DNA from: Nocardia cyriacigeorgica
GTDB lineage: Bacteria > Actinomycetota > Actinomycetes > Mycobacteriales > Mycobacteriaceae
DNA length: 64,000 bases
NCBI RefSeq assembly: GCF_029868385.1
Contig: NZ_JARWNX010000040.1
Coordinates: 186,001 to 250,000 of the forward strand
Direction: 5' to 3'
The notes under the pieces are model-generated. The model did no database searches. It was not told the origin of the DNA and worked only from the letters and a program-made list of their open reading frames with translations. Positions 34,301 to 43,776 of the stretch are shown one piece after another. The stretch's first letter is position 1. Every line of letters starts with the position of its first letter. The translations under genes and the position numbers were made by a program.

Positions 34301-34420
34301 CTGGGCAACAAGTACTTCAGCCGTTCCGAACCGGCGTTCAAGGAAACGCTCAACCGGCATGCCAGCCGGGCCGCCTGGCGGATGATCCGGCGACAGCACG
34401 GACTGGACGGCGTAGCGTGA
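31253..34420 (+). CDS. hsdR: type I restriction endonuclease subunit HsdR
   Basis: 1,055 residues. The N-terminal PD-(D/E)XK nuclease is in NRLDLALLLNGIPVATAELK near residues 140-165. The SF2 translocase follows: Walker A VMASAGSGKSNTIGWLAHR near residue 309, IIVDEAHSSQ near 440 and FTATPKAKTLESF (motif III). A later helicase block is VVAEKYQTGFDQPLLTTMYV. HsdR cuts unmodified DNA after ATP-driven translocation when bound to HsdM2S. Length and motif order are normal. The start overlaps the AlbA-like gene by 4 bases. Confidence 0.93.
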   Translation: MSPVHDELTFGDSIVAAMLDNGWLAGNPHEYRPELGLDLGELLAFIGATQQQEWDELVSFYGGDERAAELGFARAVDQQIGLKGLIETLRSGVKDRGVRIRLAYFKPNLVTSPDDLRDYRANRLTVVRELPYATKQADAKNRLDLALLLNGIPVATAELKNPLTGQTVEHAKDQYRSERDPSELIFTRRVIANFAVDPHLVFVATQLKVKKTRFLPFNTGSEGPGKAGGAGNPASTIEGKHATAYLWEQIWHPDNWLDLLERFVHTHESKGPGGRGSRTIIFPRYHQWDVVKKLTAHASTHGAGHNYLVMASAGSGKSNTIGWLAHRLTDLHTAADPAQLDPAAGLTPGTPVFDKVIIITDRRNLDSQLSETVGSFERVHGLVVKIDDKQGAKSKQLAKALTQGSGKIITVTLHTFPALLDFLRRNPTELRGGKFAIIVDEAHSSQSGDAATAVRAALRDLGLDADDEEDGATELKLEQRLDRKAAERAQAANLSYFAFTATPKAKTLESFGTLDGDRYRPFHTYSMRQAIEEGFILDPLRNYVTYKTFYRLVNENPSDREVPESKAKTMLARFALTHPSTVVQQAQVIVEHFVEHTRDLLGGRAKAMVVTDSRKSAVAMARAIKRHLADIGYDKKYPDIGVLVAFSGPLDYEGEETTESKENGGLPESQLPKAFAYTRADDLATRSGGAGQREYRILVVAEKYQTGFDQPLLTTMYVNKKLHGIAAVQTLSRLNRTHELKSQSDLAVLDFANDGEDIQESFRPYYELAETMPTDPNLLYLAQTKVMAAPILIESEMRAFADAYLTAEQQAAGSQSKWQKLHAELYRHLQPAVDRFAALLHSDEESDVELAEQFRIELRDYVRKYGFLAQIVPYQDAELELLHLYGKHLLNVLPRRADGGVDVGQVDLSHVRVQHIGDLDLGLAPEGPATLRGFGESAAAPKEPEKSLLSELIEQLNERFGTEFDEGDLAKPYQEALADPEVQLAAVANRSEDEFQGKFVEVFQDKMMEHFDTVADLGNKYFSRSEPAFKETLNRHASRAAWRMIRRQHGLDGVA

Positions 34421-34517
34421 CCGGGTGCCGTTGTCCGGCGGGGACGCCTTCCGGTCGCATATGGTGCAGGCGCGGCGAAGTCTGCCGGTAGTGGTGTAGG
34501 GGAACAGGGGACGATCA

Positions 34518-36068
34518 ATGCGGGTGCGGCGCATCGATAACCGGTACGAGCTCACCGAGCAGATCTCATCCGGCGGCATGGGTTCGGTGTGGCGTGGCTA
34601 CGACATCGTGCTCGACCGCGAAGTCGCGGTGAAAACCATCCGCGTCGATCAAGTGGTCACCGCGGAACAAGCCGAGGAATTCACCGAGCGCTTCCGCCGC
34701 GAAGCCAGAGTCACCGCCCGTATCCGCCACCACGGGGTGCCGCAGGTGTTCGACGCTGTGCTGGATGCGTCGTTCGAGACGGTGTACCTGGTGATGGAAC
34801 TCATCGACGGAGTTCCGTTGCAGAACTACATCGACCCGGATCACCCGCTGCCGCTGTCCTGGGTGGCGTCGGTGGCGGCCCAGATCGCTACCGTGCTCTC
34901 GTACGCACATGCGCTGCCAGTCGTGCACCGCGATCTCAAACCCGGGAATGTACTGATCACTCGCGACGGTGCGGTGAAGGTCATCGACTTCGGTATCGCC
35001 GCCATCCTCGACAGTTCGGCGCCGAAACTGACGGTCACCGGCCAGCAGATCGGCACCCTGCGCTATATGGCGCCCGAACGGGTCCACGGCCGCCGGGTCA
35101 CCCCACTCAGCGACCTGTACGCGCTCGGCTGCCTGATCCACGAAATGATCAGCGGTCGCCCACTGTTCGAGGCCGATTCGGAGTTCTCGATCATGCTGGC
35201 GCATACGGAGCAGGCGCCGGTGCCGTTGCGGCAACTCGGTCTCGACGTTCCGCCGGAGTTCGAACAGCTCGTGCTCGATCTCGTGCACAAGGACCCACAG
35301 GGCCGGCCCGCCGATGCCTTCACCGTCTACGAGCGTCTGCTGCCGTTCCTGCCCGGGCCGGGTACCCCCGTGGCGCCCACCGAGCTGTACCTGCCCGGAT
35401 TCCCCGATCCGACACGCATATTCCGGCGCCCGAACGCCCCGCTGGAAGCCGGGCAGATCGAACCCACCCGGCTGCGCTCGCAGCCTTCGGCCCCCACCGC
35501 TCCGGTATCGGCGCAGCATATGCAGACCGCGATATCCGCTGCCCAGGAGCGCTACTGGTCGCTACTCGAGAGCGGGCGATTCGCTCAGGCGGTTGACGCG
35601 CTGAGCACCGTGATCGACAGCGCTGCATCGGCATTGGGGAAGGAGAATATCCAGGTTCTCGGCTTGCGTAAGCAGGTGGCGGCGGCATGGGCGCTGGCCG
35701 GTGAGGACCGCCGCGCCTGCCGCGAGTTCGACCTGCTCGCCAAGGCTTACCAGCGCGCCGAAGGCCGCCTCAGCCGCTCGGCCCTGGAATGCCGCGCCGG
35801 CGCCGCCCGCGGGCGGATGGCGCTGGGTGACGTCGGGGCCGGTCTGGCCGAACTCGAACAGGTGCTGGCCGAGCTGACCGCCGCCGACGGCAGCGGCTGC
35901 GAACTGGCGCTGGACCTGCGCTTCGAGATCGGTGACCTGAAACGCGAGATCGGTGATCATGCGGCCGCCCGCACGATGCTGCAAGCGCTGCTGGAGGATC
36001 TGACGATGATCAAAGGGCCCGGTGATCCGTTCACCGAGGAGGTAGGGGAGCTGCTGGCCGCACTCTGA
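34518..36068 (+). CDS. serine/threonine protein kinase with C-terminal helical (TPR-like) domain
   Basis: 516 residues. PknB-type kinase domain: glycine loop ISSGGMGSVWRG, catalytic lysine in EVAVKTIRV near residue 37, HRDLKPGNVL near 137-146, DFGIAA near 157 and APERVHGRRVTPLSDLYALG. After the domain comes a Pro-rich linker (residues 275-330), then helices in TPR-like style (YWSLLESGRFAQAVDALSTV, RAGAARGRMALGDVGAGLAE). No transmembrane span, unlike many actinobacterial Pkn proteins, so it is cytosolic. It lies 97 bases after hsdR on the same strand within a defence island. Kinases serve in some antiphage systems, but a role here is only suggested by position. Confidence 0.88.
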   Translation: MRVRRIDNRYELTEQISSGGMGSVWRGYDIVLDREVAVKTIRVDQVVTAEQAEEFTERFRREARVTARIRHHGVPQVFDAVLDASFETVYLVMELIDGVPLQNYIDPDHPLPLSWVASVAAQIATVLSYAHALPVVHRDLKPGNVLITRDGAVKVIDFGIAAILDSSAPKLTVTGQQIGTLRYMAPERVHGRRVTPLSDLYALGCLIHEMISGRPLFEADSEFSIMLAHTEQAPVPLRQLGLDVPPEFEQLVLDLVHKDPQGRPADAFTVYERLLPFLPGPGTPVAPTELYLPGFPDPTRIFRRPNAPLEAGQIEPTRLRSQPSAPTAPVSAQHMQTAISAAQERYWSLLESGRFAQAVDALSTVIDSAASALGKENIQVLGLRKQVAAAWALAGEDRRACREFDLLAKAYQRAEGRLSRSALECRAGAARGRMALGDVGAGLAELEQVLAELTAADGSGCELALDLRFEIGDLKREIGDHAAARTMLQALLEDLTMIKGPGDPFTEEVGELLAAL

Positions 36069-36115
36069 GTGTCCGGCGGTTTCGGGTGGTTGGCAGCCCT
36101 GGCGCCGTGCGGCGA

Positions 36116-38266
36116 TCAGTCGGACTCTTCGAGCTCCTCGAGCGCGCGCCAGGCCAGATCGGCCAAGGTGTCGCCAGTCGAGGTCACCCAACGCCGGGTG
36201 CCCTGGTTGGCGACCGGGCGATTCGCCCACCCTGCCCACTCCCACATCAGGCTGACCAGACCAGATGGCGAATACTGTTTGCCGTCGACGGCCCACAGGA
36301 TCGGCTTCAACCGATGCAGAGCCCACGTCGCTCGCCCGCGTTGGGGGTCCTCGGCAAGCCAGGCCCGCATCGCTTCGGCCTCGGACGGATGGCCGGCGAC
36401 CAACGTCAGAGGTTCGCCCTCGGGCAGGACATTCCGGTCGATCAACACCGAGACCGCGGTCGGGCGCCGCAGGCGTTTGGTCGTGCGGGTTCGCTTGTAC
36501 TTGTTGCCAGCCACGGGCGCCGACTGGTCCGTGCCAGCGGCGAGGACGCGCGCGACCACGTCACGAGTGCGCTCGACGTCGGCGCACACAGCGCGTATTT
36601 GCGAGCGTTCGCCGTACAGGTCGTCGATCGCGGTAACCACGGCGGGCAGCAGGCGGCCGACAATCCCCGGGACTTGCTGCCGAGCCCCGGCCAGCCAGGT
36701 GAGGTTCTGGTCCGGTTCGCTGATCGCCTCGGTGTCGAGACTGCGGAAGACGAGGTGCGCGAGCAGGTAGACGCCATGCTCGGCGAGTGCGATGGCGCGA
36801 CCCTCGTAACGAGAGCGCAAGGCGTGCAGGCTGGTGCGCACCTCCCGCAGCACATTGACCGCGTTCCACAGCAGGTAGGCGCTCGGACGCGGGCGGAACA
36901 GGGCGTCATGGATGCCCTGTGGGCCGCGTTCCCACAGGACGTCGAGGTCGGTCGCGATGCGCGCCGCGTACTGGCTGGCCGGATGGGCACATGCCAATGC
37001 GCACGCCGCCTCCACGACCGAACAGCCGGTCTCCGGCGGAGGGTCGAGCTCCCCGCGCCGGACACCGTATTCCAGGCCGAGTTCGGCGCGAAGCTCGGCC
37101 ATGATTTCGGCCTGCACCGACTCCAGGGCGATGAAATCACGCTGCTCGACTCGGTTTTGGCGGTTCGTGGCCTGGGTGGTCTTCTTGGCGAATTCCTGCT
37201 CTTCGCCGGTCACGATGATGCGCACACCGACTTGTGCCGCGGCGGCATCAGGTTCGCAGGCGACCGCCTCCGCGATGGACCTGACGGTTTGGGCTCCGTT
37301 GACGACGCTGGCGTTGTGCAGGGTCAGGGCGAGCGGACGGCTGTACGGATTCCGCATCGACTGGGGGGCCTTCTGCACCGAATCGCAGAGGATGGTGATG
37401 CCGTTGTTGAAATACCAGAAGGCGGAGGGCTCGGTGGTCAGGGTTTCGATCAAACCGTTGTTGATCGACGTGCGACCCAGCGGATTACGAATGTTCAGGT
37501 TGTACAGGTGCGAACCGGCATCCACCCATTGGGCAACCTGCTCGGCGTCGACAACCCCCTGATAGGACTCGTATGGCGTCGAGATACTGAACCACGGAAA
37601 GAGATCGACCGACAGGACAACCGGATCGGCCGAATGATCATCGCGCACCGATTGCCAGATCTCGGGGGCCAGAATGATCCGGTGGTTCAGGATCGCGCCA
37701 TGCCGGTTGAATTCCTTCTCCCCGTGTTCGATGGCATCCCGGAATCCCGGGGTGACCTCGTCGGCTCGCATCAGAACGATCACCTGGGTCACCGGGACCG
37801 CGTCCGAAGTCATTACTTTCCCGGCGTATTCGGCGAGGTGCCGGCCACGGGGATTGAACGGTGCGTAGTCCTCGTCGTCGATGAGACGCAGTCCGTGTAG
37901 CAACTCCTGCACGGCCGACCGTTCACTCGGAGCGCGTCCGGTCTTGCTCCACTTCGCTTGCACGAGGTAGATGTGCGGGTCGGGGCCCTCGACGACCGCC
38001 AATGCGTCGATTCCCTGGTCGGCCACACCGTCGATCACAGTTTGCGCGGCCTGCTCGGGACCGAACCCGGTGACGATGCGGACAGCCTGGGCGGCCAATG
38101 CCCGGGATAGTGCTCGTGGTGAGCGTTCCTCGTCGGGCTTGTCGTCGAGATCGCTGAGGTCGAGCAACCCGGGTTCGATGTAGGTAGTGCGGAGGAAGCG
38201 GGCTACCTGACGCACCTGGCTGGGGACATCGATGTGGTCGCCACGCGAGGTGCTGCTCACGCGCAT
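36116..38266 (-). CDS. AIPR-family abortive infection protein
   Basis: 716 residues from ATG 38266, with AGGAAGG before it (frame opens at 38344). The AIPR core is clear: NIRNPLGRTSINNGLIETL and EPSAFWYFNNGITILCDSV near residue 280, then LHNASVVNGAQTVRSIAEAV and TTQATNRQNRVEQRDFIALE. The N-terminus has a PD-(D/E)XK-like pair DQGIDALAVV and YLVQAKWSKTG. AIPR proteins are named for abortive phage resistance in lactococci and associate with restriction loci. It is convergent with the kinase gene. The C-terminal 200 residues are unassigned. Confidence 0.85.
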   Translation of the reverse strand: MRVSSTSRGDHIDVPSQVRQVARFLRTTYIEPGLLDLSDLDDKPDEERSPRALSRALAAQAVRIVTGFGPEQAAQTVIDGVADQGIDALAVVEGPDPHIYLVQAKWSKTGRAPSERSAVQELLHGLRLIDDEDYAPFNPRGRHLAEYAGKVMTSDAVPVTQVIVLMRADEVTPGFRDAIEHGEKEFNRHGAILNHRIILAPEIWQSVRDDHSADPVVLSVDLFPWFSISTPYESYQGVVDAEQVAQWVDAGSHLYNLNIRNPLGRTSINNGLIETLTTEPSAFWYFNNGITILCDSVQKAPQSMRNPYSRPLALTLHNASVVNGAQTVRSIAEAVACEPDAAAAQVGVRIIVTGEEQEFAKKTTQATNRQNRVEQRDFIALESVQAEIMAELRAELGLEYGVRRGELDPPPETGCSVVEAACALACAHPASQYAARIATDLDVLWERGPQGIHDALFRPRPSAYLLWNAVNVLREVRTSLHALRSRYEGRAIALAEHGVYLLAHLVFRSLDTEAISEPDQNLTWLAGARQQVPGIVGRLLPAVVTAIDDLYGERSQIRAVCADVERTRDVVARVLAAGTDQSAPVAGNKYKRTRTTKRLRRPTAVSVLIDRNVLPEGEPLTLVAGHPSEAEAMRAWLAEDPQRGRATWALHRLKPILWAVDGKQYSPSGLVSLMWEWAGWANRPVANQGTRRWVTSTGDTLADLAWRALEELEESD

Positions 38267-38475
38267 CCTTCCTGGCCGGGGTGGTCTCGCTGGATACTCC
38301 GGATTTTGCGCGACCCGGATTCCGCCAGAGTACCTGAACAGCAACGCTATTCGACGGTAAATGGTTCACGACTCGGCCCGCCCTCGAGGTTCGGGAGACC
38401 GAACCGGGTGCTGCCCGCAAGCTCGTGCGCGGCTCGGTCGTGCAGACCGAGGCGGTAGGGGGTCCTACGGCCGTC

Positions 38476-41400
38476 TCACACCGCGATCAGCTCACTCCCG
38501 TTCCAGGTGAACCGTGCCGTCGTCACCGCATCGACCCCGTCGCCGCTGATGATCTGATGAATTCCGATACCGCTCAATTCGGCGTAGGTGCACCACTCGT
38601 GGTCGGAGGTGAGTACCAGGTCCAGGTCGAGGGCCGACAGCAAGGCGAAGATTTGTCCGCGATTGGCCGTGTCGACGCCGACGAAGACCTCGTCCAGCAT
38701 GATCATGCGGGGGGCTTGCGGTGCGGCCTGGTAGTGGGCGGCGACGGCGGCGAACAGTGGTAGGTGCAGGGCGATGGCTTTCTCGCCGCCGGAGAGTGCG
38801 CCGTGCAGCTTCTTGGTCAGCTCCTGGAAGTCCTCGCCTTTGCCGCGATCGATCTTGACGACGAACTGATGCCAGGCGGTGTAGTCGAAGACCTGCGCGA
38901 GCTGCTGCTCCCAGCTGGTGGCGGAATCGTCGGCCTTGGCTGCCTCGATCCGATCGCGCAGGAAGCGATGCAGGGATTCGCGATCGGCGCCATCGAGGCG
39001 GGCGGGATCGCGCAGGAGCAGGTCGCGAGCGGTTTTGGTGCCGGGTGGAAGGTCTTTGCGTACCTGCCATACGAGTTTCACCGCCACATTGGAAGCTGTA
39101 CGGACTCGCTCCAAGCGGGCGTTCATGCCGTCCACGAGCTCATTGGCCTGCCGGATCCGGGCGGCCAGGTGGCGTCGGGTGTCGCCGGTGAGGGTGTGGT
39201 CGAACAGGCGCCGTTCCTGGTCGGTGATCTCCTGCTTGCTCTGTTCGGCCTCGGCTTCGATCGCACGCAACAGTTCGGCGCAGCCGACCCGGACGCCGTC
39301 GACGACGGCGGTGAACACCTGGATGTCGTCGTTGGATTCGAGATCCAGATCGGCGCGGGTGCTCAGTGCGCTGCGGCATTCGTGGACCGAATCGGCGAGC
39401 CTGCGCATGGCCTCGCTGAGGTTGGTCGGTGAATGTGGGATCGCGGGCCAGGCAGCCGCCACCATCCGGGCGGCATCGAGCGCGGCGCGGACACCATCGG
39501 AGGCGGCCAGCGTGGCCCGGAATTTCGCCAGATGGGGGAGCCTGCCGTCATCAGGGAAGGTGCCGACGGCCAGTCTCCTGAACTCGGCGGCCAGCTCGTC
39601 GCGATGTGCGGTGGCGGCATCGCGGGCGGCCATGTCGGCTGACCGCTGAGACTCGAGTCTTCCCAGCGTGCGGGCATATTCGGTCAGGTCGGCGCGATCG
39701 TTGTCCAAGCTTTCGGTGAGGGAACCGATGCGTTGCCGGGTCTGGGCGATCTGCTCGATGACGTGCCGGTATTCCTGCCCGATCGAGTTCTCGATGGTCG
39801 TGAGCTCGGCAGTCAGCATCTCGTGTTCCTCAGCCGCGGCTGCCGCGGCGGCAGTGGCTGCCGTGGCATCGGCGGCGGACTGGACGGCGCGGTCGGCGGC
39901 TTCACCGGCGGTGGCACGGGCGCTACGCACTTCGGCCAAGGTATCCAGCCAGGTCCCGGTTTGACCTTCGAAGTCCGCGGTGGCCTGGCTGATCACGCGC
40001 AGCGCGGCCGGATCGGCCGGGAGCCCGGACTCCGCGGCGCGCGCGGCAAGAGCACGCTGGGCTCGCCCGACCTGCTGTTCCCGTGTGCTCACCGTGGTGA
40101 CCCGTTCACGCACCAGCCGGTCGGCGGCGTGGAGCACTGATTCGGCACGGGTACAGGCGGTTTCGGCCGCGACCACCGCCTCGGAACTCGGCAATCCGGT
40201 CCGTTCCGATTCGATGAGCTGCCGTCGTGCGGCGCACCGAGCCAGCTCGTTGTCCAACGCATCCAGGCGATGCTCGAGTTCGGCGATCTCGGTGTCCAAC
40301 ATGTGGATACGGTGTTCGCGTACACGTGCCCGCGTGGTCGCGCCGATGAAGCTCGGTTGATCCTTCGACCACGAACCGGTGAGGTTGGCCAGCCGCCACC
40401 GGCCGTCGCTGGACACCGCCGCCACAACATCCGTCGCAAGCTCATCGCCGAAGGCGATGCTGCTCAGCAACCGATACACCAGTTCGGTGGGAACCCCGGC
40501 GTCCGGCACCGGGCGGAGTGCATCGGCCAGTGACCTGCCCGGCACCGGCGGCAATGCCCTGGGGTCGGCGAACAGGTCGTGACCGGTGAGCATGCCGTCG
40601 TCGCCGACCCAGGCGTCGAGAATCCCGGCCGATTCGAGGGCCGCCTCCACACCGGCCTCGGCCTCGGGGGTGAGGTCATCGGCGAATTCGATCAGTTGCC
40701 ACAGCGGCGCACCCGGCATCCGGCTTCGGTCGGCGGTGCGCCACGGGGGCGGCTCCGGGGCGATTGCCTGCTCGGTTGCGAGACGATCGCGCTGGGCGAT
40801 GCGGTCGTCTCGCGTGGCTTTCACCGTCGCTATCTCGTGCCGGCAGTGCGTTTCGCGGCGAATGATCTCTTGGCCCGCCACGCTCGCGGCGGCATTGACC
40901 CGCTCGACCAGCGCCGGCCGATCCGCAGCGAGGTCGACTAGGCCGTCGACATCATCGAACACCAGTGCTGTGCAGCTGCCGGCCCAGCCGCGGACAGCGT
41001 CGCGAAACTCGGCCAGCGCCTGATCGAATGTTTGCTGTGCCTGGCTGTGTGCGGTTTCGGCGGCGAGGAGCCCGGCGCGCGCGGCGTCGAGGTCGGATTC
41101 GGCGTCGGTGCGCCGGGTGATCGCGCTGTTGTGACGGGTCAGCAGGTCGCGGAGGTCGTCGATCTGATCATGCCGGGACCGGACAGCCGCACGCAGGAGT
41201 GCACGGGCTCGAGAAGCCTCCGAATGTTGCTCCAGTTCGTCGAACACACTCGTCAATGCCGCCCGGCCGGCTGCTTGCCTGGCGTCTATCGCCGCGTTGT
41301 CAGCCACTCGCTGCCAGCTCTGGACCGTGTCGGCCGCCTCCGCGCTTCGGGCCGCATCGCGTTCGGCACGCAGGCGTAGCTCGGCTGCGCGGCGTTCGGC

Positions 41401-42504
41401 GCCGGCGGCACGATCGCGCGCCCGCTCGGCGGATTTCCGCAGATCGTCGAGCTCGAGCCCTTTCTGATATGCCGGTAGCTTCATCAAGCCCTCGAGCGCG
41501 GCCTCCGTCGTGGCCAGCTCCGAAGCGGACCGGCCGACCCGAGCCTGCGTGTCCTGGTTCAGCGAATCCACCCGGTCGTATTCGGCCGCGGACACCCTCG
41601 CGTTCTCGGACAACCGATCCAGCTCGGTGGTCGCCGAGATCAGCGCCGCGGCGCGGGCGCGCAGCACCCGCTGGGCGTAGACCTGCTGCTGGCGAGCCAG
41701 CTTCCTGGTCGCGGCCACTTCCTCATCCAACCGGGCGAGGCGTTCGCGCTGGGCGTCGAGGCGTTCGAAGCCTTCGGCGAGGTCGGCGATTTCCTCTCTG
41801 CTCAGCGGCGGAAGTGCGCGGGAGAGCAAGGTAGACAGCAAAGCCGGGTCCAGACGTTGGGACAACTTGGGTGTCCGCAGTTGCAGCAGGGCGGTGATCA
41901 GCGCGTCGTAGCGGTCGTCGTTCAGCGTCGGGAACAACGTCGAACGCACCGCCTCCCGGTAGTCCGTGGCATTGTCGTGCACCACCCCGCCGTCACCGAG
42001 ACGGTCGGCCAGACCGGCTCGGGTGAGCGGACGGTTCGACTCGGTCAACGACACCGACGACGGCTCGGGAGCGTCGATGCGCAGTTCGGTGGTGAAGTAA
42101 TCGGCATGCACACTGGTCGTCCGTGACGTGGCCTGCAGCCGGGCACCGCAGGTGAACCACCGATCCGGCGATCCGGGCAAGCAGAACTCGAGCCACACGT
42201 ACCCGACGCGGGTAGTGCCGGATGCGCCCTCACCCATGAGGTTCCAGTGCATCGTGCGCTCCCCGGTGCCGAAGGTCGACAGCCGATTCGGCCGGAGGCT
42301 GGCATCGAACAGGAAAGGGAGCAGCAGCTCGAGCGCCTTCGATTTGCCACTGCCGTTCGGGCCACGCAGCAGCAGCCGGCCGTGGTGGAACTCGAAGATC
42401 TCATCGTAGTAGCGCCACACATTGAGGATGCCCGCGCGCGTGGGCAGCCACCGCGGTTGCCGATCGCTGCCGGATTGGTGTCGCGGTAGCTGGGTCACGG
42501 TCAT
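38476..42504 (-). CDS. jetC: Wadjet SMC-like ATPase JetC (TIGR02680 type)
   Basis: 1,342 residues from ATG 42504; that ATG overlaps the jetB stop (ATGA) and has GAGGAGGC upstream. Walker A LLLRGPNGSGKSKALELLLP at residues 45-64. Long coiled-coil arms are rich in Ala/Arg/Glu. The C-terminal ABC signature is HGALSGGEKAIALHLPLFAA, and Walker B is MIMLDEVFVGVDTANRGQIF. The MukB/MksB-like organisation and length fit TIGR02680. In Wadjet, JetA, B and C form a condensin-like complex that extrudes plasmid DNA and JetD cuts it, giving protection against plasmid transformation. Confidence 0.9.
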   Translation of the reverse strand: MTVTQLPRHQSGSDRQPRWLPTRAGILNVWRYYDEIFEFHHGRLLLRGPNGSGKSKALELLLPFLFDASLRPNRLSTFGTGERTMHWNLMGEGASGTTRVGYVWLEFCLPGSPDRWFTCGARLQATSRTTSVHADYFTTELRIDAPEPSSVSLTESNRPLTRAGLADRLGDGGVVHDNATDYREAVRSTLFPTLNDDRYDALITALLQLRTPKLSQRLDPALLSTLLSRALPPLSREEIADLAEGFERLDAQRERLARLDEEVAATRKLARQQQVYAQRVLRARAAALISATTELDRLSENARVSAAEYDRVDSLNQDTQARVGRSASELATTEAALEGLMKLPAYQKGLELDDLRKSAERARDRAAGAERRAAELRLRAERDAARSAEAADTVQSWQRVADNAAIDARQAAGRAALTSVFDELEQHSEASRARALLRAAVRSRHDQIDDLRDLLTRHNSAITRRTDAESDLDAARAGLLAAETAHSQAQQTFDQALAEFRDAVRGWAGSCTALVFDDVDGLVDLAADRPALVERVNAAASVAGQEIIRRETHCRHEIATVKATRDDRIAQRDRLATEQAIAPEPPPWRTADRSRMPGAPLWQLIEFADDLTPEAEAGVEAALESAGILDAWVGDDGMLTGHDLFADPRALPPVPGRSLADALRPVPDAGVPTELVYRLLSSIAFGDELATDVVAAVSSDGRWRLANLTGSWSKDQPSFIGATTRARVREHRIHMLDTEIAELEHRLDALDNELARCAARRQLIESERTGLPSSEAVVAAETACTRAESVLHAADRLVRERVTTVSTREQQVGRAQRALAARAAESGLPADPAALRVISQATADFEGQTGTWLDTLAEVRSARATAGEAADRAVQSAADATAATAAAAAAAEEHEMLTAELTTIENSIGQEYRHVIEQIAQTRQRIGSLTESLDNDRADLTEYARTLGRLESQRSADMAARDAATAHRDELAAEFRRLAVGTFPDDGRLPHLAKFRATLAASDGVRAALDAARMVAAAWPAIPHSPTNLSEAMRRLADSVHECRSALSTRADLDLESNDDIQVFTAVVDGVRVGCAELLRAIEAEAEQSKQEITDQERRLFDHTLTGDTRRHLAARIRQANELVDGMNARLERVRTASNVAVKLVWQVRKDLPPGTKTARDLLLRDPARLDGADRESLHRFLRDRIEAAKADDSATSWEQQLAQVFDYTAWHQFVVKIDRGKGEDFQELTKKLHGALSGGEKAIALHLPLFAAVAAHYQAAPQAPRMIMLDEVFVGVDTANRGQIFALLSALDLDLVLTSDHEWCTYAELSGIGIHQIISGDGVDAVTTARFTWNGSELIAV

Positions 42505-43751
42505 GACTCGGCCTCCTCGTTGCTGGTAGTGCGGATGGTGGAGAGCCGGTAGCGAGCCGCGGCGGGCAGGGGTTCGATCAGGCCGGATGACCGGGTGCGC
42601 AGCAACCCGAACGAACGCAACACCGCCAGTGCATCGGTGACCAGACGTTGCGCACCGTCGTCGCCCTGGTATGTGCGCGCCCATCGCGGAAACCTGGTCA
42701 GCAGGTCGGCGGCCGCGCGGTGCAACCGCTCTGGGGTGGTCGGGCCCGGCATGGCGTCGAGCAGTACCAGCGCCGCGACGTTGGCCGTCGAGGCGTCGTC
42801 GGGAAACCGTACGTCGGTGGCAATGGCGTCGGGGTCGATGAAGAGCATTCCCTCGGCGCGTTCTTCCAGGACAAAGCCACCCTGGTCGGCGGCTTTGCGC
42901 AGCAGCTGCCTTCCGGTGAGGGAGGTGATGTACGCGCGTTCATCGCCGGTGAGATCGTCGAAGTACACCACCGGGTCGTCGGCGAGACGACGGAAGACGC
43001 TGTGCCGCAGCCACAGGTTGCGCTGGGTATCGGATACCCCCGCACGGTCGGCGTGCTTACCGGACGCGGCCGGCCCGTATCGGCGTTCCCGGACAAGCTC
43101 GGCCAGCAGGTCATCGAGGCGTGAGCTGACCTCGGTCGCCGCACCAGCGATCTGCGATGGCCCATTGGGCGTGGCGAGCAGTCTGAGCAGCAGGGTCGAA
43201 TCCACGCGGAACAGCACTTTCGCCGCGTCGGAGTCGATGTAGGCGTCGGTGCTGCCATCCATGACCTGAATGACGCCGAAGGATTCCAAGAGGCGAAGCA
43301 CGTCCACATACGCCATCCGGTGCGCGCGGGTGGCGGTGTCGAATTCGGGTAACAGCGGATCGTGACGGGTGGCCGCATGCACTCGCCGAGCCAGCAGGCC
43401 GATCGTCGTCACCGGCGCCGAGAACAATTCCGCGGCGACCACACACAGCAGCACATAGCGGATCCGATCGAATTCGGCTCTGCCGGAACGAATCCGCCGA
43501 GCCGGGCGGGTCGAGTCGATTTCGGTGCGTACCTTCATCAATCGGGCATAACCCAGGCGCGGCTCGACGACCAGCGTCCAGCCACAGTAGAAGTCGAACC
43601 ACTTCGCGATCGGATCGCGGCGGCGGCGCACGATGTCGAAGATCTCCGGTGCGTGTCGTTCGACGATCAACGGGTCGGCCAGTAGCGCGCGGACACCGCG
43701 GGAGACGTCCGCCCGTTCCGCGATGACCAATTGATTGGCGAGCTCGCTCAT
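42501..43751 (-). CDS. jetB: Wadjet subunit JetB (TIGR02678/DUF2398 type)
   Basis: 416 residues from an internal ATG 43751 (MSELANQLVIAERADVSRGV). The blocks VRALLADPLIVERHAPEIFD, RRRDPIAKWFDFYCGWTLVV and PEFDTATRAHRMAYVDVLRL fit the DUF2398 proteins that partner TIGR02680 SMC ATPases. JetB corresponds to the MukE-like winged-helix subunit. Because of a lost base in jetA, the open frame actually continues upstream through jetA. Translation of JetB could come either from this ATG or as a JetA-JetB fusion. Confidence 0.85.
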   Translation of the reverse strand: MSELANQLVIAERADVSRGVRALLADPLIVERHAPEIFDIVRRRRDPIAKWFDFYCGWTLVVEPRLGYARLMKVRTEIDSTRPARRIRSGRAEFDRIRYVLLCVVAAELFSAPVTTIGLLARRVHAATRHDPLLPEFDTATRAHRMAYVDVLRLLESFGVIQVMDGSTDAYIDSDAAKVLFRVDSTLLLRLLATPNGPSQIAGAATEVSSRLDDLLAELVRERRYGPAASGKHADRAGVSDTQRNLWLRHSVFRRLADDPVVYFDDLTGDERAYITSLTGRQLLRKAADQGGFVLEERAEGMLFIDPDAIATDVRFPDDASTANVAALVLLDAMPGPTTPERLHRAAADLLTRFPRWARTYQGDDGAQRLVTDALAVLRSFGLLRTRSSGLIEPLPAAARYRLSTIRTTSNEEAES

Positions 43752-43776
43752 CGCCGGCTGCCCGGCAGGTGTCGAA

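Noticed and set aside
36086..37900. Long plus-strand open frame opposite the AIPR gene
   Set aside because: It is the complement of a gene with strong family motifs and lacks any recognisable domain; typical high-GC antisense shadow.
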